Assembly: GCA_945859605.1 (NCBI GenBank)
Contig: OX243812.1
Span: 52,712,016 to 52,776,015 of the forward strand
Length of the DNA: 64,000 bases
Direction: 5' to 3'
DNA from: Lumbricus rubellus
Taxonomy: Eukaryota; Annelida; Clitellata; Crassiclitellata; Lumbricidae
In this document: positions 12,652-24,230 of the stretch, in pieces
Layout: every line of letters starts with the position of its first letter
Position numbering within the stretch: the first letter of the stretch is position 1
Notes under the pieces: generated by a model
Databases searched by the model: none
What the model was told of the DNA's origin: nothing
Seen by the model: only the letters and a program-made list of their open reading frames with translations
Program-made: the position numbers and the translations under genes

Positions 12652-13795
12652 GCACACCCCTAATACGCCCTTTGTTGCGTTATGTTTTAATAGTAAAAAA
12701 AACCAGTGGGTGGATCCACTAAAAGAGGTTAACTTTTATTCTGTTTGAAATTGTTAGGTGAAATGTGGCTCTTGCACGTGGATATAAATTGCCTTTTTAT
12801 TCTGTAAAACTTTTTTTTAAATTCTTACTTTTGGCCTAGATATTGGCGAAATGTCTAATGTAATAGGGATCCGTTTTTGCCCACGCTGTACCTATATCTG
12901 ATCACAGCTGACATGACTTGTAGCCTAAGCCCACAATTTAAAACAAAACGCTGTAAAATTATCCAGAATGGCGCAATGCCTCGTTTGTATTCGCGAAGGC
13001 CGAGTTAAATAAGTAGAGTCGAATGATGTCTTACCAATTCTACTCTTATTAAATATCAATTCATATATATTCAATTATATAGCGCCTTAATGATAAGTTG
13101 AAAAGGCAGAGGACAGGAAGAGATGTCGGTTGATTTCAGTGAAATTGCCTAAAAACAATAATCGTCCGCGGCATACAGAGGTTTGGTCGCAATCCAATGT
13201 CAGTTTGGCAAATTTAAAGGCTGGAAATCTGTAAGAGGTAAATTCTGAATTTTACGGAAACCAATTAGGCTACATGTAGGCCTAAGGCGAAAGATTGCAA
13301 TATACGGCGCCAATAAATTCTTCAATTTCACGGAAGCATAGACTGATGAAAAATGGCTTGGAAAACTTTTAGACCATTTGACATTTATTATTATCGTTCT
13401 CATATCTTTCAATTTAGCGACTTTAACCTGTCATCTCTCTAACTGACGAATCACATTTTCGCTTTCATCCTTTCCTTCCTTCATAGCATCCACCAACCCG
13501 CTGTTAGACACCAAAAATTTCGCATTTATGGCTGGACCTGGTGTAGGCAGGCAGGCATGCAGGCAGACAGAGACAGACAGGCAGAGAGACAAGCAGGCAG
13601 AGAGTCAGGCAGGCAGACAGACGGCAATTAATGTAAAATGGCTTGCGCGAGCGAGGGACCGATGGAGCAAATTATTATTATAGTCTCTCATTAAGGAAAA
13701 GACGTCAGCGTCACCCCAGTTTTGCTCCTTTACTTGTATATAATAAAAAAAGCCAACACATGTTCGTGGATAATAATTATATACAAGAACACAGT
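12652..13795. other. Intergenic, no gene recognised
   Basis: No gene. A GCAGGCAGACAGAG-type repeat lies at about 13540-13622. Confidence 0.5.
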
Positions 13796-13975
13796 GTGTG
13801 TTGTGTGTGTGCTATGTGTGTCTCGTGGTTATGTGTGTGCGTGTGCGTGTGTGTGTGTTGACTGTTTGTTATGTATTCATGTGTATTATGTGTGTTGTGT
13901 GGTTATGTGTGTGAAAGATAGGTTGCGTGTGTGTGTGTTTATGTGTGTGTGTGTGTGTGGATGTGCGATGTTCTA
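13796..13975. repeat. (TG)n-rich tract
   Basis: Interrupted GT/TG dinucleotide repeat upstream of the GPCR frame. Confidence 0.85.
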
Positions 13976-14072
13976 AGCCTATAATTATATCCCCTCCACC
14001 ACCATCCAAAGTGAACCTGCACAATAAATCAGCCTAAACATGTGATCTGCCAATGTCTTATAATTATGTTGT

Positions 14073-15428
14073 TTGTCTACGAAGGGTCCGTTGTCATGTC
14101 TGAAGACAAATCAGTTGCTAAGCGGCATCTGGGATCTCCTTGGCAACAGCAGCAGCGGCGCCAACATCACGTGTCCCCCCACAGGATCAAACGGAACATC
14201 CCTCCTGTCCGGTGGACACAACACCTCCTCCACTTCCCTCATCAACGGACTTTCCTTCCCGGACGCCAACATTCTCGACCGTGGACTCGACCTCTACGCC
14301 TACGTCACACCGTTCGTCATAGTCAGCGGTATAATCGGTAATCTGATCTCCCTGAGGGTATTTCTATCGAGGCGCATGCGCAAGATGTCCGCCAGCCTCT
14401 ACCTGGCCTGTCTGGCCATTTCGGACGGCTGCGTGTTGGTTACGTACGTGCTCTTCGAGTGGCTCCAACGGGGATTGCCTCGTTGGCCGGGCGGCATGGC
14501 CTACAACCTGATTGCGGTGCCGGGGATGTGTCAGGCGTATGTCTTCGCATCATATATGTTCCGATTCATGTCCGCATGGTTCATCGTAGCATTTACGATA
14601 GAACGATGCGTTGGGATACTAATGCCGATTAAGAGACGGGTCCTGTGTAAGAGAACCTTTGCCAGGCGGTCCTTGGGCGCCGTTGTGGCCTCCGCCTTTG
14701 TGATCAGCCTCTACAAACCGATCCTTTCGACGGTACATAAGGCGCCCAATGGGACCCTGCTGTGCACGTGGAAGGCCCCATTCCGAGTGGAGACCTTCGT
14801 TCTGGACTCGCTGTACGGCAGCACGATCACCGTGATCCCGTTCGTCATAATGCTGACGTTGAACCTTCTCATCTGCCGGAAGTTACGTCAGACGAAGCAG
14901 CGTCACCTAAGACACGGCATCGTGACGAGAGAGAGCAGCATCCGGTTGGAGTTCACCGCCATCTTGTTGGTCGTATCGACGGCCTTCATCGTTCTCAACG
15001 TGCCATACTTCGTCACGTGGTGTTGCAACTTCGTCTCCGATCTTCACCAGATGACGTCGAGGTCGATCGGCGAAGCGCAGTCGGAGGTGGACACGACTCT
15101 CGGATGGAAGTACATTACGAAGACGATCTTCTTCGGAAACTACTGCGTCAACTTCTTCATCTACAGCCTGTCCGGAGCGTACTTCCGCTTCCAGCTGCGT
15201 CGTCAGGTCCCCTGCATGGCGTCACGCACCAGCCGCGACCCCAGCGATCTCGTGAGGTTCCAGTTCTCGCACAGTTCCGCTCCGATGACGTCGAGATGGT
15301 CGGTGCTGACGAATCGCAACCGGGGAGGGGCAGGGGGAGTGGGAGGGGGAGGGGGAGGGGGAGGGGGAGAGGTGCCAAGGACGCACAAGTTTGCCGTCAG
15401 TGATGGACTGTTCGTCGTTAATAAGTAA
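14073..15428 (+). CDS. Rhodopsin-family GPCR, peptide-receptor-like (5' incomplete)
   Basis: A seven-transmembrane receptor expected at the plasma membrane. The N-terminus has N-glycosylation sequons at about residues 25, 31, 40 and 50. Helices: TM1 75-99 with Gly-Asn90, TM2 107-131 with Asp118, TM3 152-178 with Cys153 and ERC at 177-179 in place of DRY, TM4 199-220 without the usual Trp, TM5 248-268 with Pro256, TM6 293-318 with Pro311, TM7 346-371 with NFFIY in place of NPxxY. Cys231 can bond to Cys153. The pattern fits FMRFamide/neuropeptide-type receptors of invertebrates; the ligand is unknown. The frame opens at 14064 with no in-frame ATG before TM2 (residue 1 is a TTG), so the start codon is probably in an upstream exon; TTTGTCTACGAAG near 14080 could be an acceptor. 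The C-tail has a glycine run encoded by a GGGGGA repeat and ends at TAA, 15426-15428. Confidence 0.88.
   Translation: MSTKGPLSCLKTNQLLSGIWDLLGNSSSGANITCPPTGSNGTSLLSGGHNTSSTSLINGLSFPDANILDRGLDLYAYVTPFVIVSGIIGNLISLRVFLSRRMRKMSASLYLACLAISDGCVLVTYVLFEWLQRGLPRWPGGMAYNLIAVPGMCQAYVFASYMFRFMSAWFIVAFTIERCVGILMPIKRRVLCKRTFARRSLGAVVASAFVISLYKPILSTVHKAPNGTLLCTWKAPFRVETFVLDSLYGSTITVIPFVIMLTLNLLICRKLRQTKQRHLRHGIVTRESSIRLEFTAILLVVSTAFIVLNVPYFVTWCCNFVSDLHQMTSRSIGEAQSEVDTTLGWKYITKTIFFGNYCVNFFIYSLSGAYFRFQLRRQVPCMASRTSRDPSDLVRFQFSHSSAPMTSRWSVLTNRNRGGAGGVGGGGGGGGGEVPRTHKFAVSDGLFVVNK
15324..15370. repeat. (GGGGGA)n inside the GPCR C-tail
   Basis: A G-rich hexanucleotide run encodes about nine consecutive glycines in the receptor's cytoplasmic tail. 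Likely length-polymorphic. Confidence 0.8.
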
Positions 15429-16384
15429 AACCCCGTGGAAGAAGAAAAGAGGGGTAACACTATGACTTACTGACTGGAAAAGACTAAAGGAGGTTTCCTG
15501 TATCAAGGTGCAGTCTGACGTTTTACTCTACATGTAGGCCTACATGCGTGACCCACGAAAGGTTTGGTCGTGACAGCGCCAGCTTTACAATTTCTGCAGG
15601 TCTCGTCAATGTCATGAGAGTTATTATTTAAGCAGGTCGAAGGAATTAAGTGTAAATAAGGTAATAAACATTTCAAAAACCTTTGGCAGGTCATATATAT
15701 GGCAGGTCAAGAGTGAAGAAGGCAGGTCAAAAGACTTGTAGCGCCCCCTGCTGGCACCGCCACTGGATTGGACAAATTCACAAGAAATATAGATATAATT
15801 TTATACAAACAGCTGTTTCTTTGCTTGCGATAGGTGTATAGGCCTACGTGTACATGTGCACAACTGACTGAAAGGTGAAATCCTGTAACAATTGCATGTG
15901 CATCCATTCAGAGCTGCAATCAGAGATTTCCATGCATTGATGAATCACATAACCTTTGTTCTGGCACTTTCGCAAGAAGTATCCAGATGTAGCTTTTCAG
16001 AGATGCCACTGGTATAATAATATTATAAGAAAATAGTAGCGTAAAGATATTTTCAACGCATTGAATACCGAGATAATTCCTGCAAACTATTCAGGCTATA
16101 ATCTTTCCAATTCCAAAACAATCGGTTATATACCGCAGTCCATGATATGGAATACTATAGGCCTGAAAATTGCAGCAGTGAATGGCGCAGCGCATAGGGT
16201 CTAGGCCCTACTCGAGCAACGGACTGGCGTTTAGAAAACCGGTTTATAACAGTCGATTGGCACCATATATATATATAGGGTGTTTTGAGTGGCGCTTTAT
16301 GATTAATAAAATATTCAAAATTTTCGTCGACGTACTTTACGAACAGTCTGACCCTTTTGCCTCTCCCGTTTGCTGCTTTGCACC
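15429..16384. other. GPCR 3' flank and intergenic DNA
   Basis: Probably starts with the receptor 3' UTR (AATAAA at 15662-15667). GGCAGGTCA is repeated near 15686-15730. No other gene seen. Confidence 0.45.
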
Positions 16385-16670
16385 CATGGGCGTAGGAGAC
16401 GGGTGTCCACCGTCCAGGGAGGCAAATGCCCCCAACTTTCGGGCAAGTCTGGTTTTTCCGGCAAGCAGACCAGGAAAAAGAAAAAAATGTATGTAAAATT
16501 TTCAGGCATCTTGAACCCGGACGACTAAAGAAAAGGTCGTCAGGTTTTTTGGACGGAACATGTAACGGGAATTTTCTGGCAATTTCGGCCGGACGACTAA
16601 AAAAAAGGTCGTCAAATTTTTTTCGGGCATTTGCCCCCCCCCCACTCCTGAAATGTCCCCTACGCCTATG
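16385..16670. mobile_element. hAT-type MITE, same family as 5090
   Basis: Ends CATGGGCGTAGG and CCTACGCCTATG with exact 8-bp duplication TTTGCACC (16377-16384 and 16671-16678). 286 bp, no coding capacity. Carries two 22-nt hairpins in the opposite orientation (16520-16541 and 16592-16613); the second is the exact reverse complement of the one at 5171. Confidence 0.88.
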
Positions 16671-17122
16671 TTTGCACCTCCCTAAATAGTCAGGTTGCCT
16701 TGTCCGCTCCATGCAACTGTTCTGGTATACATTCAATATTATTTTTCTGCTGATGCCTGACTCTTCAAAATGATTAATTGGCAGCGCCAAAAAATTTACC
16801 TCCGCTTGACCTTTCACGCGCCATCTGTCCTATTTATAGACCGAAGCGATGACCTCATCATTATTAAACGAACAAGTAAAAATAATAAGGATTCTGTGGA
16901 GGCAGAAATCATCATCATTAAATGCGGATCCTGGCCATCTTTATGACCATCGAGATTAAATAAATAGAGGCGTCGACATAAAACTTGGCACAAGACGACA
17001 GTTGTTGCTGATTATTTGTTATTAGAGTGGGATGAAACTTCGTGCAGATTAAGCTGTTTTTGGTGTTTTGATGTTTTTGATGTTTTTGTTGTCCGCGTCA
17101 ATAAAGATGATGATGATGCTGA

Positions 17123-17267
17123 CAGGGTGAGAATTGCCGGGGGGGTTGGGGGGGTTCAACCCCCCAGTCATTTTTAGAGCCCCATGTTAAAGTATGTTTT
17201 TCATACCCCAATTTCAAGTTTATCATAGGCCAACCCCCCCAGTTATTTTTCCACAATTCTCATACTG
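17123..17267. mobile_element. hAT-type MITE, CAGGGTGAGAATTG family
   Basis: 145 bp, ends CAGGGTGAGAATTG and CAATTCTCATACTG, exact 8-bp duplication GATGCTGA (17115-17122 and 17268-17275). C- and G-homopolymer runs lie just inside both ends. Sister copy at 3612-3751. Confidence 0.85.
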
Positions 17268-17461
17268 GATGCTGATGATGATGATTATAACGACGACGAC
17301 TAGAATAAATGCTAATGCTGATGCCGATGATATAGGCCTATCTATATGCGAATGATAATGATCTTGTTGTGGCGGCTGTTTTCTTAATGATGATGGCGAT
17401 TTCAATGTTATTGATGCTGTTGTTGTTGTTGTTGTTGTTATTGTTGTTGGTGTTGTTTTGT

Positions 17462-17832
<371 letters not shown>

Positions 17833-18388
17833 AAAAACTACGATATCATCACTCTGAACCGTGCAGCGATGAACACTTTGAAGAGGATCGCTTTGTATTT
17901 AATATACAAAGCGATCATACAGCACAGATCAACTCTCGAAAACACGATGGTAACGTGATCCCGATCGAGTTCACAACAGAGCGAAGGTTTAATTGATCTG
18001 CCAGGATTTGACATTCGCTCGATAGAGATACGTTATCACATATCATCGTGTACATGATGTGTGAGGATGACAGTAGATGCCAAGTTCCACCTTCAGCAGC
18101 AGCAGCAGCAGTTGATGTCGTTCATCATCTATCGCCGTTTATAATAAGCCTCATTTTATGCAATGCAGGAAATCATTTATTTTCTTTTATGCGCGCATGA
18201 AAAAATCGGTTTTTCATATCCGCTTTCTGTCTCTGTCTTATGTCTTCGAGAAAAAGTAGCTTAATTGGAATGACAATTTTCTGCGATTTGTTTCTGTCTT
18301 TAGACTTGCTTTTGAGAAGCAGAATTTGCAGTAATGAATGTCTGCACATGCAACGGAAGCGTGTCGAAAGTTGATATGCTTTAATTAA
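17833..18388. other. Intergenic, no gene recognised
   Basis: No gene or repeat family recognised apart from a short CAG run near 18093-18112. Confidence 0.45.
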
Positions 18389-18955
18389 TCTATATAAATA
18401 AAAATGTAAATTCACTTCCGGATGTTGCCAGTGTTCTCGGAAAGTTTTCGACTGATTGTTTCGAAAATTTTACCAAAACCTTCCATTCGAATACCACCGT
18501 GTTGTAAGATGCTTTTTTCCGAAAAAACGCAATCTTTTCCACAAAAAAGAACTTTGCATTCGATTCGACCCATTTCCGTTTCAAATTCAACACATCCGCA
18601 CGTCGATCAGGGTTGTCAGATTTCGGAAACGCTTTGTCGCGAAATCACGTTGTAAAGTCGCCCAAAAGTCGCGATAGCGCATATGTCGCTGTCGGGAAGG
18701 AACATTGTGAGGGAGGAAAGAAGGAAGAGGGAACGGGACGAAGAGGGAGGGGAGGGACCGAAGGGGAGGGATGGAGAAGGGAGGGATGAAGGGAGGCAGA
18801 GGGAAGGAAATGGGACTGGGAGGGGGAGGAGAAGGAGAAGAGAGTGGTGGGGAGGAAGGGGATGGGGAGGGAGAGGGGAGGGGAAGGGGAGGAAGAAGGT
18901 TGGAGGCAGAGGACGGTATTTTCTGCCACAGCAACGCGTGGCCGGGTACAGCTAG
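18389..18955 (+). mobile_element. Nonautonomous Helitron-like element, copy 2
   Basis: Begins TCTATATAAATAAAAATG and ends CTAG, inserted between A (18388) and T (18956). The 3' hairpin GCCAC/GTGGC is followed by CGGGTACAG and CTAG. The 5' part matches copy 1 (reversed at 183-1046), including the words CCAAAACCTTCCATTC and TTTCCACAAAAA. Instead of a pure CCCCT block it has a diverged GGGGA/GGGAA purine tract (about 18710-18900). No coding capacity. Confidence 0.75.
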
Positions 18956-20200
18956 TAATATTATAAAAACTGATTTGTCAGTTGAATTAAGACATGACTT
19001 CAATCTCTCTGTCAGTGTCTCAGTCTGTCTGTCTTCATACAATGTGTCCACATGTCTTTCTATCTGTATATATCATTATGTCTGTCTATTCAAAAGTCAG
19101 CCATCCACCACTTCACTTGCCTTTGACTCGTCCACCGAATGATGATTTCTTCAATATGATTTCACTTCAGTTGAGGTGACCATGTTTGTGCGCTATAAAA
19201 ACCATTAGATCTTTAATAATATGTGGTCGTTCACTTATTCAGAAATCGAGGTTCGTGTAGCGCAAGGGAGGCTTGCTCTCGTCATTTATAAATATAATTA
19301 TGTCCTAGCATAAACATCAAACCAATTTTCCTACCTCCTCCTGTTTTTCCCCTCCTCTTCCTCATCCACCAATAGGCCTACTCCTCCTTTACTTTGTAGC
19401 CTATGGATCTCATTGACTGGGTTTTGGCGCTTGCGTGGGCAGCTTCTTGTGTCTCTTCTGGTTTTCAGCACGTTGATTTGTTTACTGGATAATATATCTA
19501 TACAAGTTCTTAATTACAGTTAGGATACTATTATAGCGCATGCAGGGAGCACCACTGCAATACAGACCACCATCTGCTTTCAGATGACGAGTGGAAGTGA
19601 GTGCATGCGACAGCTAGACAACACAATTTCTAGACATTGTTATTGCATCTGAGGTAGCGTTTATTAATCTGCATTCGGCGAACTACTGGGACGGCTCTTG
19701 TGTTCAGCCGATCGGCTTTTCCGTCCGTCTGGCCAAAGACAGGTCATCGGGGAGACATTAACTGGAGGCATGAAATGCAAATGCAATTTCATATTAATCC
19801 CCATACCTCTAATCCTAGCAGATTCTTATCCTCAGCTCCGTCTCACTCTTCCAGTTATCGCCTTGAAATCCTTCTCTTTCTTCTCCTCCTATTTCTTCTT
19901 CAATTCCACCTGCTTCTATTTCTTCTCTCCCTCTCGTTAATCTTCTGTTTGATCCTTATTCTTCTCTTTCTTCAAAATTTTCGTCCACTCCTCTTTCTCT
20001 TAATTCACCCTTCCCTTAATTCCTCTCCCACGTCCTTCTCCGACTTCCACTCTTTCCCACCGTCACTTTCTCCTCTTTATCTTCATTTCATCCTCCTCCT
20101 CCTCCTCGTCCTCCTCCTACTCCTTCCCTCTCCATCTATTTTTTCCCTCTCTCTACCTCTCACTCTCTCTCTCCATCTCCATTTTTCTCCCTCTCCCTCT

Positions 20201-20254
<54 letters not shown>

Positions 20255-20464
20255 ACTCACTCACTCTCCGGTTTGACAACACTGCAGCTGCATAAAGATG
20301 CCTGCACCCTTCGTGACTAGACCGCCATTCCCTCTTCATCTTCTTCCTCCACCATTTCATCTTCCCATTGTTCCCCTCTCCTCCTTTTCTCCTTCCCCTC
20401 CTCTCACCCTTCGTCGCCGGAACCCATTCGCTCGTTCGCGGCTGAGTCTCCGTTGGACGACAGT
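18956..20464. other. Intergenic; long pyrimidine-rich tract
   Basis: 18956-19830 holds nothing recognisable. 19830-20450 is almost entirely C/T on the plus strand (CTTC, CTCC and CTCT runs), giving a long proline/serine/leucine frame that is not a gene. Confidence 0.5.
20195..20253. repeat. (CT)n microsatellite
   Basis: About 28 CT units followed by CACTCTCACTCACTCA. Confidence 0.9.
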
Positions 20465-21051
20465 CAGTGGCGGATCCAGAACTGTTTCAAGGGGGGGGCC
20501 AAAATCTTAGGTCTTGGACGGCAAAAAGAAACTTTTTTTCGAAAGTTCGAAATATAGTGATCGGTCGTTGAGGAAAAAAGTACTTTTCATCCGCCAAAAC
20601 GTTGATGACCTTTTTTTTAGTCATCTGCCAAATATTTCGGGAAATTCATACCATTTCATCCGCCAAAACGTTGATGACCTTTTTTTTAGTCATCTGCCAA
20701 ATATTTCGGGAAATTCATACCATTTCATCCGCCAAAACGTTGATGACCTTTTTTTTAGTCATCTGCCAAATATTTCGGGAAATTCATACCATTTCATCCG
20801 CCAAAACGTTGATGACCTTTTTTTTAGTCATCTGCCAAATATTTCGGGAAATTCATACCATTTCATCCGCCAAAAAGTTGATGACCTTTTTTTTAGTCAT
20901 CTGCCAAATATTTCGGGGAAATCATACCATTTCATACGCCAAAAAAGTTGATGACCCTTTTTTAGTCCTCAAACCAAATGGGGGGCCACGTCCCATGGCA
21001 GTTTTCAATGGGGGGCCATGGCCGGATTGGCCCACCCTGGATCCTCCCCTG
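20465..21051. mobile_element. hAT-type MITE with internal 69-bp tandem repeat
   Basis: Ends CAGTGGCGGATCCAG and CTGGATCCTCCCCTG, exact 8-bp duplication ACGACAGT (20457-20464 and 21052-21059). The interior is five tandem 69-bp units plus a partial sixth, each containing one GATGACC, eight T, AGTCATC hairpin. GGGGGGCCA words flank the array. No transposase; the open frames through the array exist because 69 is a multiple of three. Confidence 0.9.
20592..20950. repeat. 69-bp tandem repeat, 5+ units
   Basis: The word GTTGATGACC recurs at 20601, 20670, 20739, 20808 and 20877, exactly 69 bp apart, with a decayed sixth near 20947. Units are nearly identical, indicating recent expansion inside the MITE. 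Confidence 0.95.
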
Positions 21052-21071
21052 ACGACAGTGAGCCATCTATA

Positions 21072-21128
21072 CGGATGGCTATCAACGGATGGCTATCTAC
21101 GGATGGCTATCTACGGATGGCTATCACC
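21072..21128. repeat. GGATGGCTATC minisatellite, 4 units
   Basis: Four copies of GGATGGCTATC(T/A)AC at about 15-bp spacing, just right of the 20465 MITE. Confidence 0.85.
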
Positions 21129-21654
21129 CAATGCATGCGCTGTCCGTCTTCCAGTATCCTATCGACAGCCAACTGTGACGGTCATAAAACGAGACCTCAG
21201 CTTCGACCTATATGTATACGGAATCGTGCCTCGCATCCCTCATTGGGCCACATGGCCGTCCATCGGGACCTGCTGCTGCAGCTGCTGAAACTGCAATCCA
21301 TCCAACCAATGGCCGAACAATGACGGCTTATTTGGTTCCAGGACTGGTCGCATGGAGACGCAGTAGAGCGGATGAAGAAAATGCGAGCAACAGGAAGCAT
21401 GGAGTGAGCTGAGTAGCTGAGTAGGGTATTGCTCGGTTGTATAACTTACATGTATATGCGATTGAACGTTAGTGACGTGATTCTGGATTGGTGGACATCG
21501 CATATAATTATTATACCAGTGGTTCCCAACCTTTTTTGTATTATACGATGGTTGCTTCTTTGTGTTGAGTCAATTTGGAACGGTTGGAAGAAGATGCGGA
21601 TGTTGAACATGACGATCATTATCTGCTGTTATTTCTCATTCATAGATATCTTTG
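21129..21654. other. Intergenic, no gene recognised
   Basis: Small overlapping frames only, without recognisable domains. Confidence 0.45.
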
Positions 21655-22115
21655 GTTGATGCGGGTGGTGATGGCGGTGTTGGTGGTGGAGGTGATTATG
21701 ATGATGATGTTGGGGTTTTGGTGGTGGGGGTGATCGTTGTGGTGGTGAGTGTTGTTGTGGTGATTGTGATGGTATTGGTGGTGGTGATTGTGGTGGCGGT
21801 GGTAGTTTGTTGGTGGTGTATGTGGTGGCGGTGGTAGTTTGTTGGTGGTGTATGTGGTGGTGGTGGTGGCGGTGGTGGCGGTGGTGGCGGTGGTGGCGGT
21901 GGTGGCGGTGGTGGCGGTGGTGGCGGTGGTGGCGGTGGTGGCGGTGGTAGTGTGGTTACTGTGGTGGTGTTTGTGGTGGCGGTGGTGGTGATTGTTGTGG
22001 TGGTGGTGGTGGTATGGTGGTGGTGGTGGTGGTGGTGGTGGTGTTGGTGGTGGTGGTGGTGGTAGTGTTTGAGGTGGCGGTGGTGGTGGTGTTTGTGGTG
22101 GTGGTGATGTGGTGT
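21655..22115. repeat. (GGT/GGC)n-rich minisatellite
   Basis: About 460 bp of GGTGGT, GGTGGC and TGTGGTG units, most regular as GGTGGC at 21850-21945. Poly-Val/Gly and poly-Pro/His/Thr frames are artefacts. Confidence 0.9.
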
Positions 22116-22249
22116 ATTGACGGAGTGGTCGGTTTTCAATGGTCAACAGAAGACGACGACCCAGTTGCAAAAGAAATCTCGAAGGTCCGACCAATTACGT
22201 GACACCAATACATGTCGCAGCTCTTTCACATCTCCACCTGCTGCTCTCT

Positions 22250-22462
22250 ACAGTATGTCTGTATGTCTGCCTGTCTGTTTCTATGTCCACCTCTGTGTCT
22301 CTCTCTGTCAGTTTCACTGTCTGTCTCTCTGTTTATCTATATATACATGTAGGCTATATATCTGTTTCTCGGTGTAAGCTATCTCTCTGTCTCTGTCTCC
22401 CTATGCCTGCCTGCCTGCCTGCCTGTCTGTCGGTCTGTCTGTCTGTCTGTCTGCCTGTCTCT
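22250..22462. repeat. (CTGT)n/(CTGC)n microsatellite tract
   Basis: Imperfect CTGT, CTCT and CTGC tetranucleotides, densest at 22400-22455. Confidence 0.8.
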
Positions 22463-22904
22463 CTCCCAAACTTTACCCCAAAACATCTACCATGTTGTTG
22501 TTTCGCCTTTCCTTCTACCAGTTTCTTCTCGACAAAGTCACAATGAAAGAAAAATCTAGTAACATCAGACACTAGAGTAGTTACAGCTGATGTAAAAATA
22601 GGGTCATGGTCAGCAAAGCGACAAAGTTACTACTTGCATGACGCTGCAAAGTACACAATTATGCCAACAGAAACATTAAAAACAACGTATTAAGATAAAG
22701 CAATGCTGAAGCTTAAGCATGCCTAAGTATGTCTAGTTGTCTACGTGTGTTTCCTCCAGGCTGCGCTGCATTTCTCTCCGTGTCTCCTTAGATCCGTCCA
22801 TCACAGATGCGTCTGCAAATCATCCAGTGGTGTCTTAATTGAGCAATCGACACGATGTCTCATCCACAGCCATTCGTGGCAACAACGGGTTATGATGGCT
22901 GAGT

Positions 22905-23195
22905 AGATGAGGAAGAGGACGAGAAGGAAAACGAGGAGGAGGACGAGGAGGAGGACGAGGAGAGGAGAAAGAGAAGTTGGAGGAGAAGTTGTAGGAGGAG
23001 GAGGAGGAAGAGGAGGAGGAGGAGGAGGAGAAGAAGAAGAAGAAGAAGAAGAAGAAGAAGAAGAAGAAGAAGAAAAAGAAAAAGAAGAAGAAGAAGAAGG
23101 AGAAAGAATGTGTAGGAGGAGAAGGAGGAGGAGGAGAAAGAATGTGTAGGAGGAGAAGAAGGAGGAGGAGAAAGAAGGTGGAGGAGGAAACGGAG
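22905..23195. repeat. (GAG/GAA)n purine tract
   Basis: Nearly pure purine strand, regular GAA at about 23030-23090, with GAAAGAATGTGTAGGAGGA duplicated at 23101-23155. Overlapping Glu-, Arg-, Ser- and Leu-rich frames are artefacts. Confidence 0.9.
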
Positions 23196-23359
23196 GAGTT
23201 GCATGTGCTGCTACCGTCTGCAAAGTGGTCAAACATCTCTTATCCTATAAGCATCGTCTAGCTGGTCCTTGGGCTTTCTCTGTCGGAATCGTCTGTCTGT
23301 ATCATTTTTGCTTTGACCAATTGCTCATCGAGACCTGTGTATGAATGTAGGAATAATTT

Positions 23360-23450
23360 TTAGACTGATAACCAATTATTACTTCTAGCTTAATTACCAA
23401 TTAATACCTTCTAGCCTAATTACTAAAATAATGGTAACTTCTAGCCCCAT
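23360..23450. repeat. Minisatellite of about 28-bp units, left part
   Basis: Repeats of TAACTTCTAGCCTAATTAC. The same array resumes at 33328, so the LTR element was inserted into it. Confidence 0.8.
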
Positions 23451-24230
23451 TGTAACGCCCGCCCCCTCGGACACTCCCGGAGTCGCCACTTCCGGTCCAA
23501 CGTGTGAAAGGGCCGCGTGCGGTTGCAGGTCGTAGTTCAGAGATATAGACGGAGGAAGGGAGGCGGTAGCTTCGGGGTTCGAATCCCGTCGGGTTCGGGA
23601 TGGCCAGGTATCTCGACCTCTTAGCTCTCCGTATGAAACTGGGGCCTTACTGGCCAGTCTTTCACTCCGGCGTAGGATTCCGGGGTTGACCGGAAGTGAA
23701 AGGTCCTTAGGCCTAGCCCCCGAAGCTCTTCCCAGGCCGATGGCTGAGTGGTAAGGTCTATCCGCGGTGGTACCAAAGGGAAATATTGCTCCTGGGTTCG
23801 AACCTGCAACCGGCTTCGGAGATGCCCTGGGCGTCGTTTCTAAACGTTCAATGCGAGCCACGACTTCCGTTAGAGCTTCTCTGACATTATAAAGTACTGC
23901 AGAGATTTCCTCTCTGACATTATCCCGTACCGAGGCAATTGCCTCCTGTGTATTTATAGCGTTAGCTTGAAAATCCGTTCGGACAGAAGAAATAGCCTCT
24001 TCCACATTGCTTTGTACGACAGAGATAGCCTCCTGGGTATCTCTAGCATTATTTTGTATGGCATCTTGTGTGGACCTAGCATTAGACTGAATGGCATCCT
24101 GAACATCAGTTTTTATAGACGCCTGCATAGACTTGGCGTTTGACTGCATTGCCTCAAGCAATATGCCCATCTCAAATGCAGAGGGTGGTCTGGAAGGTTG
24201 CGAGGGGGTGGATGTTCTGCTCTGCTCCAT
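23394..24230 (-). pseudogene. 3'-LTR copy of the ORF1 5' end
   Basis: This is the duplicate of the first 260 codons of ORF1 carried by the 3' LTR. It runs past the LTR edge (23451) into flanking minisatellite DNA and stops after 278 codons. It lies downstream of the expected poly(A) site of the element and lacks the rest of ORF1, so it is probably not a working gene. The only difference noticed from the 5' copy (23508 versus 31111) is synonymous. Confidence 0.8.

Noticed and set aside
20514..21288. 145- and 228-codon frames with DDLFFSHLPNISG repeats
   Set aside because: The 69-bp MITE repeat is divisible by three, so frames stay open without being genes.
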